DNA of 64,000 bases from Lumnitzera littorea (Eukaryota; Streptophyta; Magnoliopsida; Myrtales; Combretaceae): positions 46,467,452-46,531,451 of the forward strand of contig JAMXBB010000002.1 in assembly GCA_024138015.1 (NCBI GenBank), given 5' to 3'. Both the position numbers and the translations under genes were made by a program. The first letter of the stretch is position 1. The number at the start of each line of letters is the position of its first letter. The notes beneath the pieces were generated by a model that had not been told where the DNA came from, searched no databases, and saw nothing but the letters and a program-made list of their open reading frames with translations. Shown here one piece after another: positions 12,865 to 26,259 of the stretch.

Positions 12865-13260
12865 TGGATTATAGGGTAGTTATGAATCATAATCAATAAA
12901 TGTGTAGTAATATAAAATGTATGTCTCTTGGGTTTTTATGTAAGTGGATGGATGAATAAAAAGATTGAATGATTAACTATTGATAAGTGCAATGGGCTAT
13001 TGTATTTGTTCCAATAATCTCCTAAGAACAAAAATCAATAATATATAATTAGATGAACAAATCCTGTTGTATCAATTTAATTATATGAATTAGAATGTAG
13101 GAAAATATTTCCAATTGTTCTATAAGAATCTCTCAAAGAGAAAGATAAAATTCATTCAATGTAAAAGTCTCCAAAATTGTGTTTACAATGGAGAAATAAC
13201 CTATAAATATTAATAACAATAAGATAAACATACAACTAATAAATGCATTCGTAAGTCTCA
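12865..13260 (-). repeat. Element D right LTR (probably truncated)
   Basis: Direct repeat of 7422-7818 with many substitutions. Starts TGG, ends TCTCA. Confidence 0.65.
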
Positions 13261-14719
13261 AACTAGTTCACTTTGAAACTGAAGAAGGTTTAAGAATAAA
13301 AAATAAAATAATAAAAGGAAATTAATAACAATAAGATTAATCATTTGAATAATAATTATAAATAATAAAACTAAACCTTTAATACTTTTTTCCATGAAAT
13401 AATTACTTAAATTAATTTAATCGATCTAAATGTAACTATGCTTATGTAGTTGGATCAGACTTAAAATATAAGTTATATTTTAAAAAAAGTAGACCTTGAA
13501 CTTTCTTACTAAATATTTGATTAAATAGATATGAATGAATATAGGATAAGCATTAATAAAATATATTCTTGTCACATATACTCTTAACTTTAGTTTTGGG
13601 TTTTAATTCTTTGACTCTATTTAAGTTTAGAATGGCTCTTCAACAACATGGTTTGTAGATTAAATCTAATTGAACTGGTGTATAAACCCGGCTAAAGAAT
13701 GTGTGCTACTTGTTACATGGTTGTACCATGCTAGCGGTCAATACCCTTGGATTAGGATTATGTTTACAAGCATTATTACTTACAATAACTAGGCACTTAA
13801 GCCATTGGTGATGGTTTGACAAGTAATCAATGGGTAAGGACCCCTTGGAAAACACTATTGAAAAGACTATAGAGAGGCCATAAAATGAGTTGTCTAGTGG
13901 TATGGGGCATATTAGGTGGTACATTACGGGCGAATTGTGATTGTTAGTGTATAAACAATGGCAGTGAACTTTGTATGAGATTGCTATTTCATTATTCTTT
14001 TGGATGTGTAATTTAATTGTTTTTGTTAACCCCTAATAGTCCATTGTAATGGGGATTGAAACCCAATTACTCCATCATATTTCCGAAATCATGACTACTC
14101 TTATGATATTTGTTTACATTTAAATAATATCTCAATAGACCTATTTGCTACATTTTGAATTAGGCATGTATGCAAATGCCATTGAGTGTGATTATAAGAC
14201 TATTACTACATTGAGTTTGCTTTAGATTACTTTTATTCAATCTTTTTATGTGACAATCCTTTTATTGATTACTCATATGATTTGCTTGGCTATGGATTCA
14301 ATGATGGGTTTTGGGACTAACAAGGGGAGATTTTGGTGACGACCTAAGCTATACTTAGCCTTGTATTACAATGTTTACTTACGCTGTTCTACTTCTAGTT
14401 TAATCAAAATTTGATACTCTATATTACCATCCTATTCCTACTATTAGATTTTGGACTTACATGTGGACTTTGGTTATTTTAGGCTTGATGACCTTAACTT
14501 TACTTAATTATCATATGTTATTTTCAATGTAAAGGATTTTGAGGAAATTTTTTTTCTTAAAGACTGCGATTTTTCAAAGCCCCTTGAACTAATGAACAAT
14601 TTCATGATCCTAAAATTGGTTTAGGAATCTATTTACTAAATGGTAAGCCTTAGCTTATTCTACTCATGTGGAATACATGGTGAGGTGTCACGACCCTTAA
14701 GTTTTAGAGCATGAGAAAT
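13261..14719. other. AT-rich stretch, nothing recognised
   Basis: No coding similarity, LTR pair or inverted repeat could be supported. A 72-codon minus-strand frame (13924-13706) has no recognisable motif. Confidence 0.5.
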
Positions 14720-15180
14720 TCTTCCTTTGTTCTTCTTTTATAGTTAGTTGGATACCCAACATCCTACTCAAAACCACAACTTTTATCCTCTCATCATTGC
14801 TATCAATATGTTCTCATTCGACTTCATAGCATCCATCTCTTCGTCTATAACTTCTCTTTTCTTAACTCCTTTACTCATCTTCATTAGCTGCCTCTAAGAC
14901 TAATGTTGACCCCTCCATTACTACAACTCTTTAGTAAGGGCATTGAGATGTAATGTGCTCGTAACCAAGATATTTAAAAATGTTTGGTTTGGCTACTTCT
15001 CACTCATGTACTAGGTTGCTTAACTCTTTGTCCTCCATTATCTAAGGTACTTTGTTCATATCATCCTCCTTATTAAATCTTTTCACAATCCTTTTATCTT
15101 CATCCTTAGATTCCTCACTTCCTTCACCATGCCTCTCACCTCCTACACAAGGCCATTTTGAATGTAGTTTAATGGTTGTT
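14720..15180 (-). pseudogene. Gypsy gag scrap with degenerate zinc knuckle
   Basis: The minus strand encodes a segment ending KYLGYEHITSQCP at about 14990-14935, which fits the second half of a CCHC knuckle (GYxHxxxxCP) followed by a short basic and acidic tail, as in plant gypsy gag. Stops and missing residues break the frame. No protease follows. The parent element was not delimited. Confidence 0.5.
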
Positions 15181-17130
15181 GTTGGTGCCTTGTATAGGTT
15201 TGAATCTCAAATAACTAAGAAGATATAATAGATGGAAACATTTGAAAAGAAAAGGGTAAAAGAGTCATTTAAAGATTTTATACCCTACCCCCACCCTCTT
15301 CACCTTTTATCTAAAACTTTACCTCATTTATCTTAAACCTTCTAAACTCTCTACCCTTTCTCATTTCTCTTTTTTTCTTTGTATTTTCACAAAGGAAAAA
15401 AAAAAATGAAACCTAACCTCTGAAATCACTCTCTAACCCAAGGAAGTTCACTCTTTTGCAAGTTCAAGATGAGGATGACGAAGCAAAACCCCTTTTCTTA
15501 TCAATCTTGCTAAGAAACCTTCAATTAATGGGTTTTCAAGGATTTTCCTTTAGAATCCAAATTAAGGTTTTTTTTCTTTATAGCTCTTATTCATGGATTT
15601 AACTCTTAATCTCAGATTATTTGTATGCTTCTATTTCTTCCCTTATTTATGTTTGATTTAAATGATTTAAGTGAAAAGGATGATAGGTAATGGCTTAGAA
15701 TTAATGATTTGATATTTTATGAGTTGAAGCCTTAGTTGTTGAAATGTTTTTCATGGATTGAAGTGATTTGTAATAGGTTTTCAAGTGGTAGTGGGAGAAA
15801 ATGGGAGCAAAGAAGGTTTTTCAAAGGAGAAGTTTCATATTCGTAGTAGGCAACATGACCATGTATGGTGGTGTTGAGTGACCATGTTCCTTGTGTCTAA
15901 TTTGTCAAATTAGAAGGAAACACGACTTGTAGGCATCATTGTATTGAAGGTCATGTCTATCAACACGACTTATAGACAAGGCCTTATTGCTTAGTTTAGC
16001 TTAATTGGTTAGAGAGATACAAGAGCATGAGCATGGTCATATTGTGCTCATGTACCCCTAATTTGTTTATTTCTCGTTGTTTTTCCTCACTTTTCTTAAA
16101 CAAACCTTAAGGGGATTAGTGGGTTTAGTAATTAAGTTAACAAATGATAAACCTTAAAGCAAAGTACCTGAATTATTATTGAGTTGTACACCTTATGCTA
16201 ATTGTTAGGTTGTGGGATTTTGGGCTTTGATTCTGGTTCAATCAGCTTTTTAAGTATGTAATGCTTGTGTGTTGTTTATGATAGGGTAACGGAATAACTA
16301 GACAAAATTCATATAGGGTAATAACTTGGTTGTTGATTGTGCATGCCTTAGCTTAGGAGATCATAGTGGCAAATCATAGTGGCAAATCCCTAACCGACAC
16401 TTGCTGAGTGATATGTAATGTTTTCTTTAGTAGAGTTATGTACCAAGAAGATGCAAGTAAATCTAGGTGATTCATAGATTTAAGGGTGTTGAGGCCTATC
16501 GTGATAGTTCCTAACACTGTATTTTATGTATGTGTTATAAGTATAATTATATATATATATAGTGTGGTGAGGTCATGAGTAGCCTTATATGGTTTTTTGA
16601 ACTAAATTAAAGATAATTAAACTAGTTGATTGACATTTTCGATGCGTTGATTATATATTTTTTACTAATGCATTACATGTATATGTTTTGATCATGATAT
16701 GGCATGCGCATGTGTATGTGATATTATGTAATGGGTTTCAACTCATTCCTTTACTTTTATAGCTGTATGTGGTTATGATGAAGTTAGTGGCTTATGTAGA
16801 GTTAAGGCTACTACCATCAAGTTAGGAAGAGTGATGATTATTATCCATTAACATGATTAGATTGATGTTCAGTTTAGAGATTTGTTTAATAATTCCAGTT
16901 CTAAATGGAGAAGCTAGAATTTAGTTATTGATCATGTTTTGTGGTTAGATTGACCTACCTAAGGTCATTTAGATTGTTAGAATTGAGGAAATTTGTTGTC
17001 ATTATATTGTTGGCTAGTAATATAGGTGAATTTGAAGACCGTAGTAGGTTAGTTAGAGCCTTGATGTATTGCTAACTAGTAGTGGCACGTGGTGGGTTTT
17101 AGTGCCATTAGGTTCTAAGGCATTACAATG
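15181..17130. other. Possible degraded LTR-like sequence
   Basis: Ends with a stretch resembling long gypsy LTR ends (GGTTCTAAGGCATTACA at 17111-17127). A TGTCACGACCC motif, which starts many gypsy LTRs, is at 14686. The flanks do not match as a target duplication and a gag scrap lies in between, so the two ends may be unrelated. Confidence 0.25.
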
Positions 17131-20100
17131 TCTTCCATTGTGATGTCTAGTTTATGAGATAAACCAACATGCAAAATAGTTGGAAATTAGTAATTCAGTT
17201 TTTAAGCTTTTTGTAAGTGCTTAGGAATTATATAGGATTGACATAACCTTGGTTTAGCTGTAATGCACACTTTCGATTCATGTTACACTTTGAGAATTTC
17301 AATATGACAAATGAAATTGACAAGACCAATTGTTCGTTGCAATCAGTCTAGAGGTTAATAAGAACTTTGAGATAAAACTTACTAAAAAAAAAATTATTTC
17401 TTGATAATAATTTTCCTTGCAATATTAAACCCTTATCTCATCTTACTTGAAGGTTATTCTAAGTTACAACACTTATATGTTTTCTATCAACATTCCTACT
17501 CAAAGATGTAGATTGAAGGAGTTATGTATGTGTCACTAATTTAGCAATAGGAGGTGTTTAGTTAATTTCTAGTATTATAAACTAAAGACTATCTCGTAGG
17601 GGAACCAAAGACAAATAAGGTTAGAATTCCTTTAGGAAATTGTGTAGAGGATATATATATATATATATGAGTAAATCTAATTTAGCTTTAGGAAATGTAC
17701 ATATCTAAGTAGTAGTGTACATCTGTTAGTTAGCTACTTAGATGCTTACAATACTTATTAAATGCCTAAGAATATTCTCAATCTAACTAAAGAACTCTTG
17801 AGGGACAAAATTTAGATGGGTTGAAATGCACATAGAGTAAGCCCAATGATATTTTGGACTATTTGTATAGATTAGTGATGGATCTTAATGTTTAAATTCA
17901 TATTTAGGATAATTTGGAGAGTTTTCTATTAGTAGACTCATAGCAAAGTTTGATAGGACTAGCTTATCTTATCTTCACCTTTTTAGAAAGTTATGTATTC
18001 ATTGGGTTTCTTGAAAGGTTATTGGGCTTATACATCTCTCTTTTAGAAGCCAATTAATGGACCTAAAAAGCCTTATTAATCTTGTCTATTAATAATAGCT
18101 ATGGATTGCTAAACTTATAAATGCGAGCTTACTCTTCTTTTATATGTGGCCTCTCATCTTAGAGATTGATTCAAGGTTGAAGCTTCCTGTATTCAACTAT
18201 CATTACTCTAGAGATTAAGCACCATAAGTATGAAGCATTCCAATTCCTCTAAGTATCACATTAGAATACGTTGAGATCACTTGTATCGTCTTACTTGATG
18301 CCTCTCTATTTTATCTTAATTAAAGGTAACGTTTGGTTGTAAGGATTGAATTATACAAAGAGAACTAGACATAACAAATATGAGAAGAACTAGACAGTAT
18401 AAGCTTATTGTACTATATCTGGTTTGCACAGTATTAAACATAAATTTTATATTAAAAAATAAATTATTTATATTACAAAATAAATAATTTTTTATAATAT
18501 TTATTAACTTAATATTACAACATAGAAGGGTATTTTCAGTAATACAAAATATTCTTTGTTTTTGTGTAGTAAATTTCATTTTTGTATTATAATATAGATG
18601 TGACAAAATTTAGGTATTTTGTCTAATTTATCAGCTTAATTTTTATCTAGTCACTAAGTAAATTTACAAATCAAATATAGAACAAAATTTTTTATCCAAT
18701 CTAGTATCACGAAAATTACGTAACCAAATCTTGCCAAAGTGTGACTCCAAGTCACAGTGCTATTTTTTGCATGTGAAGTATATGACTCTTGTTATACACC
18801 CAAGACATTCTCCTAACAGCACGTCTAATAGAAATTATTTCTTTTCTTCTATTTTTAATTTTTACTTAATTTTATTTAGACCACTTTATTTGATGTTCAT
18901 TTAATAATAAAAATTATATAGTTAATCAAATACTTTTCATTAAAAACCTGACCAACTAGATTATTACTTCTTGATGAAAAACTAACAGTGTTAATGGAGT
19001 GACTTTTTTTGGTACACTTTAAAAATGAAAGTATTTAGATCTCTATCTCTCTCTATAAACCTCCTTGACAAACCCTGGTAAACCTCTTCTCTTGCTCCAT
19101 CTTAAATCCATATATCAATCACTACTAATTTCAGATTAACGGATCCCTTACCAAAATAAAGAAAAGAAAGAAAGAAAGAAAGAAAAGGTCCTCAATTCTG
19201 CTTCTCTTTTTTTCCACTCCTACCGTGACTTAGCCATTGGCATTATGCATATACCGCCACAAGTCTATACTATAGATGTACTTAGTTCGAAGATCATGGT
19301 TGTGAAGTTGATATTGGTTTTGTTAGTAGTGCTTAGGATAAATGCTTTTTATTTAGTCATTATATATGTTTGTTATTTTTCTTTCTCAATTTATCGTCAA
19401 TGTATATTTTTAGTTGAATAAATTTATATTTATCAGTGGAAAAAAAAAAAAAGTCACACTATCCACCACTGAGAATTTTAGAAATTAATCTGTTACACTT
19501 GTAAGCTCTTAACAATTTTAGCCAACCTTAATTAAAAAACTAATTAAGGGATGTCTATATGTTTACACAAGCTAGAGATGCAAGGTTACATGTCATCACA
19601 ATGCAGAGATTAGAAATCGAGACGTTGGCATGATTAAAAATGTTATTACGACCCTTAATGTATTTATCAAATGATTCAAATGGAAAAAAAGTAGTTTGAA
19701 TTGAGATTCTTTCTCAGTTTGCATATCATATTAAAAACTTTCCCAATATAGACAAAATTTTGGGGGGGAAATTTAATGGTCAGAGTTTCACCTCCCATAG
19801 GCGACTGATGTTCTTGATCTACGTAAGAAGCTTTGCATAAAAATGGTTCATATCCCAGGCTTGTGCATTGAGTACTGGTTTTAATTAGAGATGATAATTT
19901 TTGTTAATAGGTCATGTCCATATTTTTATTTCGTATTGAATTTATATTAGTGCAGAAAGATATATGTATGAAATTAAAATTAAATGTTAGATGATTAAAA
20001 ACTGAGAAAATCAGGTACCAATGCAATTAGAACGTTAGTGTTTTTTTTTTTTTAATCAAATAATCTGATTATTAGTTTATTATCTACTAATTACGTGGAA

Positions 20101-21242
20101 AATCGATCAGTCGCGTGATGGTTGATATTTAAGGGCTTTAATATAAGACGAAGTTAGGAATAATTGGTCTCGAGTCAAAACGTAGTACAATGTACGGTTG
20201 TGTAATGAGTGTCTTGACTAATGGTTATGACGTTTGAATACCAAGATTCAAGCATTTATTTATTTATTATTTATTATTATCCTCTTCTTCTTTTTTTTTT
20301 TTAGCAGAAATGATTCAAATGTTGTTTGGATGATGATATTAGGATTAGGATCTGAATAGTATCTTCAGGAAGAGAGAGAGAAGAGAGTCATCGCTGAAGA
20401 CCCGTAAAATAGAATGAGAATGTATATATTATTAGGTAAAATGTATATCTTATTCTAGATTATATTTTGCTGCAGCTTTTTTTCTTGACTGAAAATAGCA
20501 AAATACCGTGTTTTCAGTTTTGAGTGCGCTGATATTCTTGAATCGGACTGGTGGGTCTGAATTTCCTCTATCTTGTATGTTGTCTTATCTATTATTTGGT
20601 CTTCTTTGTCTGATTTCTGCAAATGATCTTCTTCTTCTTTTTTTAAATTTTTTTCTTAATTTTACTAGCTGTATAATTTACGGATGGACGAGTAATGAAA
20701 TCTACCACATTGCCGTGTGGGAGAATAATTAGCCTTTAAATAATTGATAATTGGTTAAAGTCCCGTAGTATATAGGGATTTCATCTTGAATTGTATAATA
20801 TATCAAAGAATATAACACGTCCTCTTAAAACACAATTAACATTTCAAAGAATGTATATATATATTATAAATTGTTATGATTAGAGTGCAAATAATATTTT
20901 TTAATTACAAAACTACGTATGACATTGGTTCTATAAGGCTTTTTATTATATATATTTATTTATAAGAAATATTATGTTATAGAGAACATTTAACCACTTC
21001 AATAGTATTCAATAATTTTAAAATTTTAACTAATTATATGTAAATAGGAAAAAATTATTTCACATTCATAATTTTTAATGTATTGCTATTAACAGTACAT
21101 GTAATAATAAATAATAAATATGCATTAAGAGCATGTCCAATTTGTGTATATAGACTTCTACCAAAAGAAAAATCTACATTCTTGATAATCTGGAACTAGT
21201 TTTTGTATTTTTGAAACCTTTTGTAGCCTCAAAATTTTTGTC
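17131..21242. other. AT-rich stretch without recognised genes
   Basis: Contains TA runs (about 17650), a GAAA repeat (about 19155-19187) and T-rich tracts (20041-20054, 20290-20303). Frames at 18606-18316 (minus) and 20508-20732 (plus) are compositionally ordinary and match nothing I recognise. Confidence 0.5.
19155..19187. repeat. (GAAA)n microsatellite
   Basis: About seven AAAG/GAAA units with small interruptions at the 5' end. Confidence 0.8.
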
Positions 21243-21855
21243 TGTAGTACCTAAATAATAATAAACTAAAAAAGAAAATATAAATAATATCAAGATTTAA
21301 CATAAAAAATCCAATAAAAAAAAACCACAAGACTGCGTAGTATAAAATTTTTCACTATCAATAATAATTGACTTACAAAATATTTCTTCACTAGTTCACT
21401 AATGAATAAACAATCTTCGTTACAAATTATAGATACAAAATCTTAATATAAATTAAATTTATAAAATCATGGAAATGCAAATTCAATTGAAACAACTGAG
21501 AAAATTTTTACTAAAAATGGAAATAACAAAATTGTAGAAGTCAACGCCGCAAATTCAATATCTGAAATTTCATAGCAATTCATCCTATTATTAATCCAGA
21601 GTAAACTAATTCCACTTTCGGGTTCGGTAGAAATCATAAACCAATTTCCACTTTGATCACGTCTGACACATGCATAACGCCTTTCGACCTTTCCTTTTCA
21701 ATCCTCCTTGTGGGAGCACCTTTTCAATTCTTCTTCGTCCCCTTTTTTTTAAACTTTTATCTTCCAATATAAATATATAATCTCTTTTTATATTTTCTTT
21801 TATTATTTATTAATAGCTATGGATCTACATACGAGTTGGACCAATATATTCAACA
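21243..21855 (-). repeat. Copia E 3' LTR
   Basis: Aligns with 38196-38831; conserved blocks include TCACTATCAATAATAAT and TCTGACACATGCATAACGCC. The minus-strand end beside the PPT starts TGTTGAATAT. Confidence 0.85.
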
Positions 21856-21867
21856 ATCTCTCCCTTT
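21856..21867 (-). other. Copia E polypurine tract
   Basis: The minus strand reads AAAGGGAGAGAT directly before the TGTTG start of the 3' LTR, the normal plus-strand primer position. Confidence 0.75.
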
Positions 21868-21869
21868 AA

Positions 21870-24800
21870 CTCGTACGAAGGGCTCCATGGCACCAACTAT
21901 TTATTGACAAGAAATAAGCTTTTTCCTGAATAGGACTTTAGTCATCATGTGTAAATCATTATTATCGGTATGGATCTTCTATAATTTTAAAAGCTCCTCT
22001 AATACATCTCAAATCTAATAATATCTAACATTGACATGTTTTGATTCGAAATGGAAAGTGAGATTCTTACTGAGATGTATCGCACTTTAGCTATTACAAT
22101 ATAAATTTAAGTTTTCCTAAGCTTGACTCAACTCTTGACTTCTCTGCAAACTTTCATAATGGCAATATATTCAGCTTCGATAGTGGATTATACAACACAT
22201 TTTTATAATTTAGGTTACCAAGACACTGCTCCTCGTACATAAGTAATCAAGTACTTGATATGGACTTCTTGGTATCAAGATCTCTAGCCATATTAGCATC
22301 TGTAAACCCTTGCAATACTAGTTTACAACTACCAAACTAAAAAAATAATCTAGAAGTGCTTCTAAAATACCTGAAATCCATTTAAATGTGGTACAGTGCT
22401 CTTTACTTGGATTTAAGAGATAACGACTAACAACATTAATAGTATGAGCAATATCTGGTCTAGTGCAAACCATGGCATAATTAGACTACCAACAGTTGAA
22501 GCGTGAGGTATCTTCTTCATGTCTTCATTGTCTACCTCACCTTTAAGATACTATTGAGAACTTAGTTTGAAGTGACCTATAAGTGGAAAATAGACAACTT
22601 TTACCTTGCTCATGATGAATCTCTATGACACCTTCTCTAGGTATCTCTCCTATGATAATCACAATTTCAATTTTCTTTCTATCACGTATAATTCTCATAT
22701 TGAGAATTTGGCACGCGAGTCCTAGATCTTTTATAGCAAAAGACTTACTCAATGCAATCTTCAGATCTTGAATCTTATTTATATTATGGTCAACAATCAA
22801 CTTATCATCTACTATCAAACTTCTTTATAAAGACACTATAGTTTGATCTTCTAAAAATACCATATCTCTACTTCCAACAATTTTCTTCTCTATTAGATCC
22901 CATAATTTGTACCCATATTCATCATGTGCATAACTTAGAAAAATACATTGCTCTAAATTTACATCAAATTTTGCTCTTTCATCTTTAGGAATATGCACAA
23001 GTACCTTGCAACCAAATACTCACAAATGGTTATAAGAAACTTCTTTACCTATTCATTCTCTCTCTAGAATATCACCATCCAAAGCATAAGAAGGAGATAG
23101 GTTGATTAAGTCAACTGTTATTCTCATTGCTTTTCCTTAAAATGATTTAGGTAACCTGGTATGAGACAACATATGCTTAACTCTCTTGTAATAGTATGGT
23201 TTTTCCTTTCAACAATGCCATTTTATTGTGGAGTCTTTGACACTATCTTCTCAAGTTTAATACCATGGGTTTTGCAATAGTCCTCAATGGGACCTCTATA
23301 TCTACCACCATTATCTATTTGGACACATTTTAATTGTCTACTTGTTTTTCTCTTTACTTTAGTATAGAATTACTTAAGCACATCTAAAAGTTAATCTATA
23401 GATTTTAAAGCAAATGTCCACAACATTCTAGAGTGATTATCAATAAAATTCACAAAATAAAATGTACTACCAAGTGTTCTATCTTTCATGTAACATAAAT
23501 TAGTATGGACTAAATCAAATGCATAGGATTTCCTAAGAGGTGGATATCTATGAAATGTAACCATATGTTGCTTACTAGTAAGGCAAGTAGTACAAGTTTT
23601 CAAAGGAGTACTTTTCATATTAGGGAGAAGTTACTTCTTAGTAAGTTGTTGCAGTCCTTTCTAGCTAATGTAACCAAGCTGTTTATGCTAAAGTTCATTA
23701 GATGATTCATCAATCATATTCATATCTCTTTTACATAACTTTACTATCATTAAGTAAAAGGTATTACTCTTCTTTTCTTTAGCCACAATTAGAGAACCAT
23801 TAGTGAGCTTCCATTTACCTTAACCAAAATAGCTACCATATCTTTCATCATCAAGCATTCTTGTAGATATAAAGTTTAGGTGAATATCTTAAAGATGTTT
23901 AACATCTTTGAGAACAAGCCTAGAATCAATGTTAGTCTTCAAAATAATATCTCCAATGTAATAATTTTAGATATTCTTTTGTTTCCCCTCCTAATATTGC
24001 TAAAATCACCAACAATGTAAGTTGAGAAGAATTCATCATCTAATGTCACATGAAAGGAGGCATCGGATTCAATAACCTAATCACTATCATGGTATGTAAG
24101 AATAACACAATCATCATCCTAGGCAACAACAACTTTACCATTTGTTGTTGCAGTTGTCACATCTTCATCTTTTTCATCGCCTTTACCTTTACCCTATCTT
24201 CTTTTCCATATTCTGCACTCCTACTTTATATGTCCTAGCTTGTCACAATAAGAACATTTAATATTTCTTCTTCTTAAGTTTGATCTTCCCTTAGATTTAC
24301 CAAATCTATCAAATTTATTAGATAAGTCTCTTGTCTTACTTCTCTCAAGCATTTCCTATTTATTAGTGACAAGTGTCTGAGTCTCAAAATTGAGACCTTA
24401 CTCTCTCCTTCTAGCTTATTCATTCATTAAGCTATCTTTCACCATTGTAAGGGTAAGCTTTCGTTCTAGAGTAGAATTACTAATAAACATTGCAAGTGTC
24501 TCCTAAATATCTAGTAATGAACTCAATAATAATAGTAGTTAAATCTCATTATTAAGCACTACCTTCATGGCAGTCAATTGATTTACAAGACCTTAAAAAT
24601 CATTCAAGTGCTTTGTCATGTTTGATCCATCCTTATACTTTAAATTCACTTCTCTTAATTAAGGAAGTTTTATTTAGGGTTGTTTGTCTTTCATATATGG
24701 ACTCCATTTTCCTCCATAAAGTATCTACATTGGTTTACCAAGCAACATGATGATAAACATTGTGATCTACCTATTGTCAATTATAGCTAACAGTTTTTCT

Positions 24801-24966
24801 ATACATGATCATCTAATCTCGATCAGATTTATCTTTAGGCTTCATACTATCACTACCAAAAGGTGCCTACAAATCTTTACAATATAAAAGGTCTTCCTTC
24901 ATTAACTTCCAAATTGAATAGTTTGATGAATTTAATTTTATCATAGAAGTTGATGCTTCTGCCATG
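21870..24966 (-). pseudogene. Copia E gag-pol remnant with deleted reverse transcriptase core
   Basis: Gag starts at 24966 (MAEASTSMIKLNSSNYSIW, typical copia gag opening). A CCHC knuckle lies at about 24256-24215 (C-S-Y-C, H, C, with one stop). The protease segment at about 24085-24000 reads ESDASFH, where DSGASFH is usual. Pre-integrase and integrase follow at about 23620-22840 (CTTCLTSKQH, LVHTNLC, FVNFIDNHSR). The integrase tail (MVFLEDQTI, about 22850) is followed almost at once by IVDDKLIVDHN (about 22805), so the N-terminal reverse transcriptase is missing and Y of YVDD is I. An RNase H segment STIEAEYIA lies near 22190-22150. Stops are frequent. Confidence 0.85.
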
Positions 24967-24994
24967 CTTATGATACGAATCAACCCTCCTAGAC

Positions 24995-25851
24995 TGAGCA
25001 CATGAAGCCAGGTTAGAAGACTCTAAGAACTCACTCGGAGAATACTAGCTTGAAGCCCCATCCAAGACGAAAATTCCTATGCCGACCTCTTTGTTTCCTT
25101 CTTCTACCGACTTAACTGCTAAGACTTCGTGTGTGCCAAACCTGTTGAATAGCTATGCTATGATAGAATATCCGAATAAACAGCCTTTAAATTGTCTGAG
25201 CCAAACTCCTAAGCCGACTATGCCAACCACTGACATCTAACCCTAGCTCAATTTAACTACTTTATAACAAATGGCTAACCAAGCTCTAACTTGATCCAGA
25301 TCAGGTTGGTCCTTAACTACAAGCTCTCTTTTCTTCTTTTTTGTCCATTTTGTACCATACTTTTGACATCTAGCCACCGAGTTACATGTGTCTTTTAGTA
25401 TGACATTCTAAAAGGATTCTTTACTTTTCATACTGAATATTTTGTCTCTTTTACCCTTTTTAGTATGTATTATATAACCTAATTGTAAGAATACCTCTTT
25501 ATCTTTTCATACGCGTAAAGTAACCCTAGTGAATGGGTATATAACCCTCCACTTAATTGTCCATAGACATTAATCTTCAATATCATAATATTTATTTGAT
25601 TTTCTCTTTGAGCAACCTTAGTGTTCTCATTACCCTTTAACTCTTATCTATTCTTTTTAGCAAAGAGTAATGGTGAGTGACCCTTTAGTTCAAACTAATG
25701 AGTAATATTTGGAAAATTGTAGGCCGAATAGGATCAATTGGTGTGTCATATCCAATTGGTAGCTATTCAGACCTTTGCTAGCTTTTCTTTTTCCTTTCGA
25801 TTTGTTAACTTTGTAGTGCTTCTCCATGTGTTTGACCCCCAAGATGCATCA
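24995..25851 (+). repeat. Gypsy A 5' LTR
   Basis: Aligns end to end with 37271-38125, about four in five bases alike over the first 110 by eye. A U3 TATA box TATATAA lies at 25538-25544. Confidence 0.87.
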
Positions 25852-25858
25852 GCTTTGT

Positions 25859-25870
25859 TGGTATCAGAGT
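25859..25870 (+). other. Gypsy A primer-binding site
   Basis: TGGTATCAGAGT, eight bases after the 5' LTR, matches the common plant retrotransposon PBS for initiator-Met tRNA (TGGTATCAGAGC) at 11 of 12 positions. Confidence 0.85.
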
Positions 25871-26259
25871 ATGGTTCCGAGAGGAAGTATATGAAGTTGC
25901 AATGAAGTTTTGGTTCACTTTGCTGTTAGTGGTTGTTGTGTTCCTTTCGTAGCTACTGTAATGTGTTTGTGTAGAGTAAGTTCAAAGTTGTGAGTTATAT
26001 AGCAGAGATTTGTGTGTTGGTAAGTATGGTTCTTTATTACTTTGTTCCTACTCTATTTTTTTGTTGCAAAAATAGAGTAAACTCAATTTCTATCTTGTTC
26101 AAGTGATTATTAGGTATTGAAACTATTAGTGTGTCAATCGAAGTTTTGCATAGTGAGGAAGTAGTGTTTTCCATTTGTTGTGTTGAAGTATTACACTATG
26201 TTGGATTCTAGTGTTCAATGTGTTATAGGAGGCTAAAGTATTAGTGCTCAACGTAGTCA

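Larger units (their letters stand above)
7422..13260 (-). mobile_element. Gypsy-type LTR retrotransposon remnant D, pol missing, split by solo LTR H1
   Basis: Direct repeats of about 397 and 396 bases (7422-7818 and 12865-13260) enclose minus-strand gag and protease remnants. Between protease and the left repeat there is no reverse transcriptase, RNase H or integrase. The stretch 8190-8240 reads on the minus strand like a gypsy polyprotein end followed by a purine tract (G runs around AAAAGG), so the left LTR may extend to about 8188 and the right one is then truncated at 13260. No clean target duplication was seen, which agrees with truncation. Solo LTR H1 (9148-11719) sits inside. Confidence 0.65.

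Noticed and set aside
14686..17127. Solo LTR from TGTCACGACCC to GGCATTACA
   Set aside because: The flanks TGAGG and ATGTC do not match and a gag fragment lies inside, so the two ends cannot be shown to belong together.
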